Of a stretch of DNA of 64,000 bases, positions 1 through 11,315 are shown piece by piece. Source of the DNA: Cervus elaphus (lineage: Eukaryota > Chordata > Mammalia > Artiodactyla > Cervidae); contig NC_057827.1 in assembly GCF_910594005.1 (NCBI RefSeq), positions 2,356,001 through 2,420,000 of the forward strand, written 5' to 3'. Position numbers and translations under genes: made by a program. How positions within the stretch are numbered: position 1 is the first letter of the stretch; the number at the start of each line of letters is the position of its first letter. The notes beneath the pieces were generated by a model. That model was not told where the DNA came from. It saw only the letters and a list, made by a program, of their open reading frames with translations, and searched no databases.

Positions 1-180
1 GTCACTGCAGGGATATCCGGCCTTATTTCGAGTCAGGGCATCGCACAGTCCATTCCACTTGAGGCCGCAAAATCAGGGTCCCTCTCACATACCTAGAGCT
101 GAGAGAAGCCTCCTCTTGAGGTGCTTGTGGTAAGGTGGTATTCCTCTGGAGTCGAAGCCAGGGACTAACCTCTCATCTCG
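1..180 (+). repeat. Partial monomer at left window edge
   Basis: Last 180 bases of a monomer cut by the window. It ends with CGCACAGTCC and CAAAATCAGG, the same 3' end that precedes M1 monomers at 26/27, 35/36 and 44/45. Confidence 0.93.
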
Positions 181-974
181 AGTTGATTTTTGGTCCACGG
201 AGCTCTTTCGTGTTGCTACAGTGACCTCAGGATTCCTCTAGCCTTGAAACAGTGTTCTTGGGGTTTCTCTGGAGTGCCATCAAGGAAAGCAAGGCTCCTT
301 TCATGTGTGATGTGCAACACGGAATTGCTCTGTACGCAGCGCAGGGTATCGGGCTTCATTTTGCGGCGAGGGGGAAGTCTCATGGTTTTTCTCGAGTTGC
401 GATGGGAACCTGGGGTATATTCTCGAGTTACGACGGGGATGGCCCTTCCAGCCACGTGTTTGTTCAGCGACCTCAGACTCCTGCCTAGTTGCGAGGGACA
501 ACTCGGGATTCTCCTCGAGGCTTGGCAGGGCAATTGGGACGCCTCTCCAGCTGAGGCGGGAGACCAAGGGTCCCTTTCCACGTGCCACAGGAATCCTGGG
601 ACTCCTATCAAGTTTCACGAGGAGTCAGGCATCGTCTCCTTTGAAGGCACTGATCTCCGCTTACCTCTGGAGTTTTCAAAGGATGTGAGGCCTATGGTCG
701 CCTTGAGGTGGAAAACTATGTCTTTCTCTGCGGTCTCCACAGGGGATTCAGACATCCTTTCATCTTGGGAGATGCAAGACGAGCCTGCATTCAAGTCACT
801 GCAGGGATATCCGGCCTTATTTCGAGTCAGGGCATCGCGGTGTCCATTCCACTTGAGGCCGCAAACTCAGGGTCCCGCTCACATACCTAGAGCTGAGAGA
901 AGCCTCCTCTTGAGGTGCTTGTGGTAAGATGGTATTCCTCTGGAGTCGAAGCCAGGGACTAACCTCTCATCTTG
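181..974 (+). repeat. Satellite monomer 1, class M1
   Basis: 794 bases. Has GTACGCAGCGCAGGGTATCG, GCGATGGGAACC, TTTGAAGGCAC and GGTGGAAAACTATG. One base shorter at CGACCTCAGACTCC, where other classes have CGACGTCAGGACTCC. Private changes: AAAGCAAGG and GTCGCCTTGAGG. Confidence 0.92.
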
Positions 975-1768
975 AGTTGATTTTTGGTCCACGGAGCTCT
1001 TTCGTGTTGCTACAGTGACCTCAGGATCCCTCTAGCCTTGAAACAGTGTTCTTGGGGTTTCTCTGGAGTGCCATCAAGGAAATCAAGGCTCCTTTCATGT
1101 GTGATGTGCAACACGGAATTGCTCTGTACACAGCGCAGGGTATCGGGCTTCATTTTGCGGCGAGGGGGAAGTCTCATGGTTTTTCTCGAGTTGCGGCGGG
1201 AACCTGGGGTATATTCTCGAGTTACGACGGGGATGGCCCTTCCAGCCACGTGTTTGTTCAGCGACCTCAGACTCCTGCCTAGTTGCGAGGGACAACTCGG
1301 AATTCTCCTCGAGGCTTGGCAGGGCAATTGGGACGCCTCTCCAGCTGAGGCGGGAGACCAAGGGTCCCTTTCCACGTGACACAGGAATCCTGGGACTCCT
1401 ATCAAGTTTCACGAGGAGTCAGGCATCGTCTCCTTTGAAGGCACTGATCTCCGCTTACCTCTGGAGTTTTCAAAGGATGTGAGGCCTACGGTCGCCATGA
1501 GGTGGAAAACTATGTCTTTCTCTGCGGTCTCCACAGGGGATTCAGACATCCTTTCATCTTGGGAGATGCAAGACGAGCCTGCATTCAAGTCACTGCAGGG
1601 ATATCCGGCCTTATTTCGCGTCAGGGAATCGCAGCGTCCATTCCACTTGAGGCCGCAAAATCAGGGTCCCTCTCACATACCTAGAGCTGAGAGAAGCCTC
1701 CTCTTGAGGTGCTTGTGGTAAGGTGGTATTCCTCTGGAGTCGAAGCCAGGGACTAACCTCTCATCTCG
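975..1768 (+). repeat. Satellite monomer 2, class M1
   Basis: 794 bases. A second M1 directly after the first, with GTACACAGCGCAGG and GCGGCGGGAACC in place of GCGATGGG. Ends GCAGCGTCC with CAAAATCAGG, an end also seen in monomers 28, 45 and 49. Confidence 0.92.
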
Positions 1769-2563
1769 AGTTGATTTTTGGTCCACGAAGCTCTTTCGTG
1801 TTGCTACAGTGACCTCAGGATCCCTCTAGCCTTGAAACAGTGTTCTTGGGGTTTCTCTGGAGTGCCATCAAGGAAATCAAGGCTCCTTTCCTGTTTGATG
1901 TGCAACACGGAATTGCTCTGCATGTCGTGCACAGGAATCGGGCCTCATCTCGCGGCAAGGGGGAGTCTCATGGTTTTTCTCGAGTTGCGGCGGGAACCTG
2001 GGGTATATTCTCGAGTTACGACGGGGATGGCCCTTCCACCCACGTGTTTATTCAGCGACGTCAGGACTCCTGCCTAGTTGCGAGGGACAACTCTGGATTG
2101 TCCTCGAGGCTTGGCAGGGCAATTGGGACGCCTCTCCAGCTGAGGCGGGAGACCAAGGGTCCCTTTCCACGTGCCACAGGAATCCTGGGACTCCTATCAA
2201 GTTTCACGAGGAGTCAGGCATCGTCTCCTTTGAAGGCACTGATCTGCGCGTACCTCTGGAGTTTTCAAAGGATGTGAGGCTTCTGGTCGCGATGAGGTGG
2301 GGAACTAGGTCTTTTTCTGTGGTCTCCACAGGGGATTCAGACATCCTTTCATTATGGGAGATGCAAGAAGAGCCTGCATTCAAGTCACTGCAGGGATATC
2401 CGGCCTTATTTCGCGTCAGGGCATCACAGTGTCCATTCCACATGCGGCCGCAAACTCAGGGTCCCTCTCACATACCTAGAGCTGAGAGAAGCCTCCTCTT
2501 GAGGTGCTTGTGGTAAGGTGGTATTCCTCTGGAGTCGAAGCCAGGGACTAACCTCTCATTTCG
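1769..2563 (+). repeat. Satellite monomer 3, class M2
   Basis: 795 bases. CCACGAAGC, CCTGTTTGATG, CATGTCGTGCACAGG, GTGTTTATTCAGCG, CTTCTGGTCGCG. A T-to-C class change near the end makes a NotI site, GCGGCCGC, at 2444-2451. Confidence 0.92.
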
Positions 2564-3359
2564 AGTTGATTCTTTGTCCACGGAGCTCTTTCGTGTTGCT
2601 ACAGTGACCTCAGGATCCCTCTAGCCTTGAAACAGTGTTCTTGGGGTTTCTCTGGAGTGCCATCAAGGAAATTAAGGCTCCTTTCATGTTTGATGTGCAA
2701 CACGGAATTGCTCTGCATGCAGTGCAGGGGAATCGGGCCTCATCTCACGGCGAGGGGGAAGTCTCATGGTTTTTCTCGAGTTGCGGCGGGAACCTGGGGT
2801 ATATTCTCGAGTTACAACGGGGATGGCCCTTCCACCCACGTGTTTGTTCAGCGACGTCAGGACTCCTGCCTAGATGCGAGGGACAACTCGGGATTCTCCT
2901 CGAGGCTTGGCAGGGCAATTGGGACGACTCTCCCGCTGAGGCGGGAGACCAAGGGTCCCTTTCCACGTGCCACAGGAATCCTGGGACTCCTATCAAGTTT
3001 CACGAGGAGTCAGGCATCGTCTCCTTTGGAGGCACTGATCTCCGCGTACCTCTGGAGTTTTCAAAGGATGTGAGCCCTCCGGTCGTGATGAGGTGGGGAA
3101 CTAGGTCTTTCTCTGTGGTCTCCACAGGGGATTCAGACATCCTTTCGTCTTGGGAGATGCAAGACGAGCCTGCATTCAAGTCACTGCAGGGATATCCGGC
3201 CGTATTTCGAATCAGGGCATCGCGGTGTCCATTCCACTTGAGGCCGCAAACTCAGGGTCCCTTTCACATACCTAGAGCTGAGAGAAGCCTCCTCTTGAGG
3301 TGCTTGTGGTAAGGTGGTATTCCTCTGGAGTCGAAGCCAGGAACTAACCCCTCATCTTG
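2564..3359 (+). repeat. Satellite monomer 4, class M3
   Basis: 796 bases. GATTCTTTGTCC, CATGTTTGATG, TCTCACGGCG, TTACAACGGGG, GACTCTCCCGCTGAGG, CGGTCGTGATG and the CCGTATTTCGAATC 3' end that elsewhere precedes M4. Confidence 0.92.
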
Positions 3360-4155
3360 AGTTGATTTTTGGTCCACGGAGCTCTTTCGTGTGGCTACAG
3401 TGACCTCAGGATCCCTCTAGCCTTGAAACAGTGTTCTTGGGGTTTCTGTGGAGTGCCATCAAGGAAATCAAGGCTCCATTCATGTGTGATGTGCAACACG
3501 GAATTGCTCTGCATGCAGTGCTGGGGAATCTGGCCTCATCTCGCGGCGAGGGGGAAGTCTCATGGTTTTTCTCGAGTTGCGGCGGGAACCTGGGGTATAT
3601 TCCCGAGTTACGACGGGGATGGCCCTTCCACCCACGTGTTTGTGCAGCGACGACAGGACTCCTGCCTAGTTGCGAGGGACAACTCGGGATTCTCCTCAAG
3701 GCTCGGCAGGGCAATTGGGACGCTTCTCCAGCTGAGGCGGGAGACCAAGGGTCCCTTTCCACGTGCCACAGGAATCCTGGGACTCTTATCAAGTTTCACG
3801 AGGAGTCAGGCCTCGTCTCCTTTGGAGGCACTGATCTCCGGGTACCTCTGGAGTTTTCAAAGGATGTGAGGCCTCCGGTCGCGATGAGGTGGGGAACTAG
3901 GTCTTTCTCTGTGGTCTCCACAGGGGATTCAGACATCCTTTCGTCATGGGAAATGCAAGACGAGCCTGCATTCAAGTCACTGCAGGGATATCCGGCCTTA
4001 TTTCGAGTCAGGGCATCGCGGTGTCCATTTCACTTGAGGCCGCAAACTCAGGGCCCCTCTCACATACCTAGAGCTGAGAGAAGCCTCCTCTTGAGGTGCT
4101 TGTGGTAAGGTGGTATTCCTCTGGAGTCGAAGCCAGGGACTAACCTCTCATCTCG
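3360..4155 (+). repeat. Satellite monomer 5, class M4
   Basis: 796 bases. GTGTGGCTAC, GGCTCCATTC, GTGCTGGGGAATCTGG, TATTCCCGAG, GTGCAGCGACGACAGG, CTCAAGGCTCGGC, CCGGGTACC, TCGTCATGGGAAATGC, CAGGGCCCCTC. Reference M4 monomer. Confidence 0.92.
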
Positions 4156-4950
4156 AGTTGATTTTTGGTCCACAGAGCTCTTTCGTGTTGCTACAGTGAC
4201 CTCAGGTTCCCTCTAGCCTTGAAACAGTGTTCTTGGGCTTTCTCTGGAGTGCCATCAAGGAATTCAAGGCTCCTTTCATGTGTGATGTGCAACACGGAAT
4301 TGCTCTGCACGCAGTGCAGGGTATCGGGCCTCATTTTGCGGCGAGGGGGAAGTCTCATGGTTTTTCTCGAGTTACGGCGGGAACCTGGGCTATATTCTCG
4401 AGTTACGACGGGGATGGCGCTTCCACATTCGTGTTTGTTCAGCGACGTCAGGACTCCTGCCTAGTTGCGAGGGACAACTCGGGAATCTCCTCGAGTCTTG
4501 GCAGGACAATTGGGACGCCTCTCCAGCTGAGGCGGGAGACCAAGGGTCCCTTTCCACGTGCCACAGGAATCCTGGGACTCCTATCAAGTTTCAGGAGGAG
4601 TCAGGCATCGTCTCCTTTGGAGGCACTGATCTCCGCGTACCTCTGGAGTTTTCAAAGGATGTGAGGCCTCCGGTCGCGATGAGGTGGGGAACTAGGTTTT
4701 TCTCTGTGTTCTGCACAGGGGATTCAGACATCCTTTCGTCTTGGGAGATGCAAGACGAGCCTGCATTCAAGTCACTGCAGGGATATCCGGCCTTATTTCG
4801 AGTCAGGGCATCGCGGTGTCCATTCCACTTGAGGCCGCAAACTCAGGGTCCCGCTCACATACCTAGAGCTGAGAGAAGCCTCCTCTTGAGGTGCTTGTGG
4901 TAAGGTGGTATTCCTCTGGAATCGAAGTCAGGGAGTAACCTCTCATCTCG
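4156..4950 (+). repeat. Satellite monomer 6, chimera M5/M6
   Basis: 795 bases. M5 start (CCACAGAGC, GGTTCCCTC, GGAATTCAAGG, CTGGGCTATAT), then M6 (GGCGCTTCCACA, GGGAATCTCCTCGAGTC, TTTCAGGAGG, TTCTGCACAGG). The switch lies between 4391 and 4418. Followed by M7, as M6 is elsewhere. Confidence 0.9.
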
Positions 4951-5746
4951 AGTTGATTTTTGGTCCACGGAGCTCTTTCGTGTTGCTACAGTGACCTCAG
5001 GATCCCTCTAGCCTTGAAACAGTGTTCTTGGGGTTTCTCTGGAGTGCCATCAAGGAAATCAAGGCTCCTTTCATGTGTGATGTGCAACACGGAATGGCTG
5101 TGCACGCAGTGCAGGGGAATCGGGCCTCATCTCGCGGCGAGGGGGAAGTCTCATGGTTTTTCGCGAGTTGCGGCGGGAACCTGGGGTATATTCTCGAGTT
5201 ACGATGGGAATGGCCCTTCCACCCACGTGTTTGTTCAGCGACGTCAGGACTCCTGCATAGTTGCGAGGGACAACTCGGAATTCTCCTCGAGGATTGGCAG
5301 GGCAGTTGGGACGCCTCTCCAGCTGAGGCGGGAGACCAAGGGTCCCTTTCCACGTGCCACAGGAATCCTGGGACTCCTATCAAGTTTCACGAGGAGTCAG
5401 GCATCGTCTCCTTTGGAGGCACTGATCTCCGCGTACCTCTGGAGTTTTCAAAGGATGTGAGGCCTCCGGTCGCGATGAGGTGGGGAACTAGGTCTTTCTC
5501 TGTGGTCTCCACAGGGGATTCAGACATCCTTTCATCTTGGGAGATGCAAGACGAGCCTGCATTCAAGTCACTGTAGGGATATCCGGCCTTATTTCGAGTC
5601 AGGGCATCGCGGTGCGCATTCCACTGGAGGCTGCATACTCAGTGTCTCTCTCACATACCTAGAGCTGAGAGAAGCCTCCTCTTGAGGTGCTTGTGGTAAG
5701 GTGGTATACCTCTGGAGTCGAAGCCAGGGACTAACCTCTCATCTCG
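4951..5746 (+). repeat. Satellite monomer 7, class M7
   Basis: 796 bases. GGAATGGCTGTGC, TTCGCGAGTTGCGG, TTACGATGGGAATGG, GGATTGGCAGGGCAGTTGG, CACTGTAGGG, GGTGCGCATTCCACTGG and GGCTGCATACTCAGTG. Confidence 0.92.
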
Positions 5747-6542
5747 AGTTGATTTTTGGTCCACGGAGCTCTTTCGTGTCGCTACAGTGACCTCAGGATC
5801 CCTCTAGGCTTGAAAGAGTGTTCTTGGGGTTTCTCTGGAGCACCATCAAAGAAATCAAGGCTCCTTTCATGTGTGACGTGCAACACGGAATTACTGTGCA
5901 CGCAGTGCAGGGGAATCGGGCCTCATTTTGCGGCGAGGGGGAAGTCTCATGGTTTTTCTCGGGTTGCGGCGGGAACCTGGGGTATATTCTCGAGTTACGA
6001 CGGGGATGGTCCTTCCACACACGTGTTTGTTCAGCGATGTCAGGACTCCTGCCTAGTTGCAAGGGCCAACTCGGGATTCTCCTTGAGGCTTGGCAGGGCA
6101 ATTGGGATGCCTCTCCAGCTGAGGGGGGAGACCAAGGGTCCCTTTCCACGTGCCACAGGAATCCTGGGACTCCTAACAAGTTTCACGAGGAGTCAGGCAT
6201 CGTCTCCTTTGGAGGCACTGATCTCCGCGTACCTCTGGAGTTTTCAAAGGATGTGAGGCCTCAGGTCGCGATGACGTGGGGAACTAGGTCTTTCTCTGTG
6301 GTCTCTACAGGGGAATCAGACATCCTTTCGTCTTGGGAGATGCAAGACGAGCCTGCATTCAAGTCACTGCATATGTATCCGACCTTATTTCGAGTCAGGG
6401 CATCGCGGTGTCCATTCCACTTGAGGCCGCAAACTCAGGGTCCCTCTCACATACTTAGAGCTGAGAGAAGCCTCCTCTTGAGGTGCTTGTGGTAAGGTGG
6501 TATTCCTCTGGAGTCGAAGCCAGGGACTAACCTCTCATCTCA
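5747..6542 (+). repeat. Satellite monomer 8, class M8
   Basis: 796 bases. TAGGCTTGAAAGAGTG, ATTACTGTGCACG, GGTCCTTCCACAC, TTGCAAGGGCC, GAGGGGGGAGACC, GATGACGTGG. Near its end CTGCATATGTATCCGACC replaces the usual CTGCAGGGATATCCGGCC. Confidence 0.92.
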
Positions 6543-7338
6543 AGTTGATTCTTTGTCCACGGAGCTCTTTCGTGTTGCTACAGTGACCTCAGGATCCCTC
6601 TAGCCTTGAAACAGTGTTCTTGGGGTTTCTCTGGAGTGCCATCAAGGAAATCAAGGTTCCTCTCATGTGTGATGTGCAACACGGAATTGCTCTGCATGCA
6701 GTGCAGGGGAATCGGACCTCATCTCACGGCGAGGGGGAAGTCTCATGGTTTTTCTCGAGTTGCGGCGGGAACCTGGGGTATATTCTCGAGTTACAACGGG
6801 GATGGCCCTTCCACCCACGTGTTTGTTCAGCTACGTCAGGACTCCTGCCTAGTTGCGAGGGACAACACGGGATTCTCCTCAAGGCTCGGCAGGGCAATTG
6901 GGACGCTTCTTCAGCTGAGGCGGGAGACCAAGGGTCCCTTTCCACGTGCCACAGGAATCCTGGGACTCCTATCAAGTTTCACGAGGAGTCAGGCATCGTC
7001 TTCTTTGGAGGCACTGATCTCCGGGTACCTCTGGAGTTTTCAAAGGATGTGAGGCCTCCGGTCGCGATGAGGTGGGGAACTAGGTCTTTCTCTGTGGTCT
7101 CCACAGGGGATTCAGACATCCTTTCGTCATGGGAAATGCAAGACGAGCCTGCATTCAAGTCACTGCAGGGATATCCGGCCTTATTTCGAGTCAGGGCTTC
7201 GCGGTGTCCATTCCACTTGAGGCCGCAAACTCAGGGCCCCTCTCACATACCTAGAGCTGAGAGAAGCCTCCTCTTGAGGTGCTTGTGGTAAGGTGGTATT
7301 CCTCTGGAGTCGAAGCCAGGGACTAACCTCTCATCTCG
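6543..7338 (+). repeat. Satellite monomer 9, chimera M3/M4
   Basis: 796 bases. M3 start (GATTCTTTGTCC, TCTCACGGCG, TTACAACGGGG) and M4 end (CTCAAGGCTCGGC, CCGGGTACC, TCGTCATGGGAAATGC, CAGGGCCCCTC). Same chimera as monomers 47 and 50; M5 follows in all three. Confidence 0.9.
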
Positions 7339-8133
7339 AGTTGATTTTTGGTCCACAGAGCTCTTTTGTGTTGCTACAGTGACCTCAGGTTCCCTCTAGC
7401 CCTGAAACAGTGTTCTTGGGCTTTCTCTGGAATGCCATCAAGGAATTCAAGGCTCCTTTCATGTGTGATGTGCAACACGGAATTGCTCTGCACGCAGTGC
7501 AGGGTATCGGGCCTCATTTTGCGGCGAGGGTGAAGTCTCATGGTTTTTCTCGAGTTGCGGTGGGAACCGGGGCTATATTCTCGAGTTACGACGGGGATGG
7601 CCCTTCCACACACGTGTTTGTTCAGCGATGTCAGAACTCCTGCCCTGTTGCGAGGGACAACTCAGGATTCTCCTCGAGTCTTGGCAGGGCAATTGGGACG
7701 CCTCTCCAGCTGAGGCGGGAGACCAAGGGTCCCTTTCCATGTTTCACAGAAATCCTGGGACTTCTATCAATTTACACGAGGAGTCAGGCATCGTCTCCTT
7801 TGGAGGCACTGATCTCCGGGTACCTCTGGTGTTTTCAAAGGATGTGAGGCCTCCGGTCGCGATGAGGTGGGGAACTAGGTCTTTCTCTGTGGTCTGCACA
7901 GGGGATTCAGACATCCTTTCGTCTTGGGAGATGCAAGACAAGCCTGCATTAAAGTCACTGCAGGGATATCCGGCCGTATTTCGCTTCAGGGCATCGCCGT
8001 GTTCATTCCACTTGAGGCCGCAAAAACAGGGTCCCTCTCACATACCTAGAGCTGAGAGAAGCCTCCTCTTGAGGTGCTTGTGGTAAGGTGGTATTCCTCT
8101 GGAGTCGAGGCCAGGGACTAACCTCTCATCTCG
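7339..8133 (+). repeat. Satellite monomer 10, class M5
   Basis: 795 bases. CCACAGAGC, GGAATTCAAGG, GCGGTGGGAACCGGGGC, GCGATGTCAGAACTCC, CTGCCCTGTTGCG, CATGTTTCACAG, CTCTGGTGTTTTC, GTCTGCACAGG. The GGTGGGAACCGGGGC mark is shared with monomer 43. Confidence 0.92.
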
Positions 8134-8928
8134 AGTTGATTTTTGGTCCACGGAGCTCTTTCGTGTTGCTACAGTGACCTCAGGATCCCTCTAGCCTTGA
8201 AACAGTGTTCTTGGGGTTTCTCTGGAGTGCCATCAAGGAAATCAAGGCTCCTTTCATGTTTGATGTGCAACACGGAATTGCTCTGCATGTAGTGCAGGGG
8301 AATCGGGCCTCATCTCGCGGCGAGGGGGAAGTCTCATGGTTTTTCTCGAGTTACGGCGGGAACCTGGGGTATATTCTCGAGTTACGACGGGGATGGCCCT
8401 TCCACCCATGTGTTTGTTCAGTGACGTCAGGACTCCTGCCTAGTTGCGAGGGACAAATCGGGATTCTCCTCGAGGCTTTGCAGGGCAATTGGGACGCCTC
8501 CCCAGCTGAGGCGGGAGACCAAGGGTCCCTTTCCACGTGCCACAGGAATCCTGGGACTCCTATCAAGTTTCACGAGGAGTCAGGCATCGTCTCTTTGGAG
8601 GCACTGATCTCCACGTACCTCTGCAGTTTTCAAAGGATGTGAGGCCTCCGGTCGCGAAAAGGTGGGGAACTAGGACTTTCTCTGCGGTCTCCACAGGGGA
8701 TTCAGACTTCCTTTCGTCTTGGGAGATGCAAGACGAGCCTGCATTCAAGTCACTGCAATGATATCCGGCCTTATTTCGCGTCAGGGCACCGCGCTGTCCA
8801 TTCCACTTGAGGCCGCAAACTCAGGGTCCCTGTCACATAGCTAGAGCTAAGAGAAGCCTCCTCTTGAGGTGCTTGTGGTAAGGTGGTATTCCTCTGGAGT
8901 CGAAGCCAGTTACTAACCTCTCATCTCG
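8134..8928 (+). repeat. Satellite monomer 11, unassigned
   Basis: 795 bases. CATGTTTGATG and CATGTAGTGCAGG resemble class K. Private changes: GTCTCTTTGG (one base lost), GCGAAAAGGTGG, GACTTCCTTTCG, CTGCAATGATATCC, CTGTCACATAGC. Confidence 0.9.
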
Positions 8929-9724
8929 AGTTAATTTTTGGTCCACGGAGCTCTTTCGTGTTGCTACAGTGACCTCAGGATCCCTCGAGCCTTGAAACAG
9001 TGTTCTTGGGGTTTCTCTGGAGTGCCATCAAGGAAATCAAGGCTCCTTTAATGTGTGATGTGCAACATGGAATTGCTCTGCACGCACTGCAGGGGAATCT
9101 GGCCTCATCTCGCGGCGAGGGGGAAGTCTCATGGTTTTTCTCGAGTTGCGGCGGGAACCTGGGGTATATTCTCGAGTTATGACGGGGATGGCGCTTCCAC
9201 ACACGTGTTTGTTCAGCGACGACAGGACTCCTGCCTAGTTGCGAGGGACAACTCGGGATTCTCCTCGAGGCTTGGCAGGGCAATTGGGACGCCCCTCCAG
9301 CTGAGGCGGGAGACCAAGTGTCCCTTTCCACATGCCACAGGAATCCTGGGACTCCTATCAAGTTTCACGAGGAGTCAGGCATCGTCTCCTTTGGAGGCAC
9401 TGATCTCCGGGTACCTCTGGAGTTTTCAAAGGATGTGAGGCCTCCGGTCGCGATGAGGTGGGGAACTAGGTCTTTCTCTGTGGTCTCCACAGGGGATTCA
9501 GACATCCTTTCATCTTGGGAGATGCAAGACGAGCCTGCATTCAAGTCACTGCAGGGATATCCGGCCTTATTTCGTGTCAGGGCATCGCGGTGTCCATTCC
9601 ACTTGAGGCCGCAAAATTAGGGTCCCTCTCACATACCTAGAGCTGAGAGAAGCGTCCTCTTGAGGTGCTTGTGGTAAGGTGGTATTCCTCTGGAGTCAAA
9701 ACCAGGAACTAACCTCTCATCTCG
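8929..9724 (+). repeat. Satellite monomer 12, unassigned
   Basis: 796 bases. AGTTAATTTTTGG anchor variant, CCTCGAGCC, CTTTAATGTG, CACTGCAGGGGAATCTGG, GCGCTTCCACACACG, GCGACGACAGG, CCAAGTGTCC, CAAAATTAGG. Confidence 0.9.
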
Positions 9725-10520
9725 AGTTGATTTTTGGTCCACGGTGCTCTTTCGTGTTGCTACAGTGACCTCAGGATCCCTCTAGCCTTGAAACAGTGTT
9801 CTTGGGGTTTCTCTGGAGTGCCATCAAGGAAATCAAGGCTCCTTTCATGTGTGATGTGCAACACGGAATTGCTCTGCACGCAGCGCAGGGGAATCAGGCC
9901 TCATCTGGCAGCGAGGGGGAAGTCTCATGGTTGTTCTCGAGTTGCGGCGGGAACCTGGGGTAAATTCTCGAGTTACAACGGGAATGGCCCTTCCACATAC
10001 GTTTTTGTTCAGCGACGTCAGGACTCCTGCCTAGTTGCGAGGGACAACTCGGGATTCTCCTCGAGGCTTGGCAGGGCAATTGGGACGCCTCTCCAGCTGA
10101 GGCGGGAGACCAAGGGTCCCTTTCCATGTGCCACAGGAATCCTGGGACTCCTATCAAGTTTCACGAGGAGTCAGGCATCGTCTCCTTTGGAGGCACTGAT
10201 CTCCACGTACCTCTGGAGTTTTCAAAGGATGTGAGGCCTCCGGTCGGGATGAGGTGGGGAACTAGGTCTTTCTCTGTGGTCTCCACAGGGAATTCAGACA
10301 TCCTTTCGTCTTGGGAGATGCAAGACGAGGCTGCATTCAAGTCACTGCAGGGATATCCGGCCTTATTTCGAGTCAGGGCATCACGGTGTCCATTCCACTT
10401 GAGGCCGCAAACTCAGGGTCCCTCTCACATACCTAGAGCTGAGAGAAGCCTCCTCTTGTGGTGCTTGTGGTAAGGTGGTATTCCTCTGGAGTCGAAGCCA
10501 GGCACTAACCTCTCATCTCG
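9725..10520 (+). repeat. Satellite monomer 13, unassigned
   Basis: 796 bases. CGGTGCTCTTTCG, CAGCGCAGGGGAATCAGG, TCTGGCAGCGAGG, GGTTGTTCTCG, GGGTAAATTCTCG, TACGTTTTTGTTC, CGGTCGGGATG, CTTGTGGTGCTTG. Confidence 0.9.
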
Positions 10521-11315
10521 AGTTGATTTTTGGTCCACGGAGCTCTTTCGTGTTGCTACAGTGACCTCAGGATCCCTCTAGCCTTGAAACAGTGTTCTTG
10601 GGGTTTCTCTGGAGTGCCATCAAAGAAATCAAGGGTCCTTTCATGTGTGATGTGCAACACGGAATTGCTCTGCACGCAGTGAAGGGGAATCGGGCCTCAT
10701 CTCGCGGCGAGGGGGAAGTCTCATGGTTTTTCCCGAGTTGCGGCGGGAACCTGGGTATATTCTCGAGTTACGACGGGGATGGCCCTTCCACATACGTGTT
10801 TGTTCAGTGATGTCAGGACTCCTGCCTAGTTGCGAGGGACAACTCGGGATTCTCCTCGAGGATTGGCAGGGCAATTGGGACGCCTCTCCAGCTGAGGCGG
10901 GAGACCAAGTGTCCCTTTCCACGTGCCACAGGAATCCTGGGACTCCTATCAAGTTTCACGAGGATTCAGGCATCGTCTCCTTTGGAAGCACTGATCTCCG
11001 CCTACCTCTGGAGTTTTGAAAGGATGTGAGGCCTCCGGTCGCGATGAGGTGGTGAACTAGGTCTTTCTCTGTGGTCACATCAGGGGATTCAGACATCCTT
11101 TCGTCTTGGGAGATGCAAGACGAGCCTGCATTCAAGTCACTGCAGGGATATCCGGCCTTATTTCGCGTCAAGGCATCGCAGTGTCCATTCCGCTTGAGGC
11201 CGCAAAATCAGGGTCCCTCTCACATAGCTAGAGCTGAGAGAAGCCTCCTCTTGAGGTGCTTGTGGTAAGGTGGTATTCCTCTGGAGTCGAAGCCAGGGAC
11301 TAACCTCTCATCTCG
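10521..11315 (+). repeat. Satellite monomer 14, unassigned
   Basis: 795 bases. GTGAAGGGGAATCGG, TTTTTCCCGAG, CCTGGGTATATTC (one base lost), CCAAGTGTCC, TTGGAAGCAC, GTGGTCACATCAGGGG. Its end, GTCAAGGCATCGCAGTG with TTCCGCTTGAGG, matches class A monomers that follow. Confidence 0.9.

Larger units (their letters stand above)
181..6542 (+). repeat. Higher-order repeat, M-series copy 1 (8 monomers)
   Basis: Monomers 1 to 8 run M1, M1, M2, M3, M4, M5/6 chimera, M7, M8. Class marks: M1 has TTTGAAGGCAC plus GGTGGAAAACTATG; M2 has CATGTCGTGCA and GGCAAGGGGG; M3 has GATTCTTTGTCC and TTACAACGGGG; M4 has GTGCTGGGGAATCTGG and TATTCCCGAG; M5 has GGTTCCCTC, CTTGGGCTTTC and GGAATTCAAGG; M6 has GGGAATCTCCTCGAGTC and GTCTGCACAGG; M7 has TTCGCGAGTTGCGG and GGTGCGCATTCCACTGG; M8 has TAGGCTTGAAAGAGTG and GGTCCTTCC. 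The same order recurs further on, which is why it is called a higher-order repeat. Classes were assigned by eye, without alignment. Confidence 0.7.
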
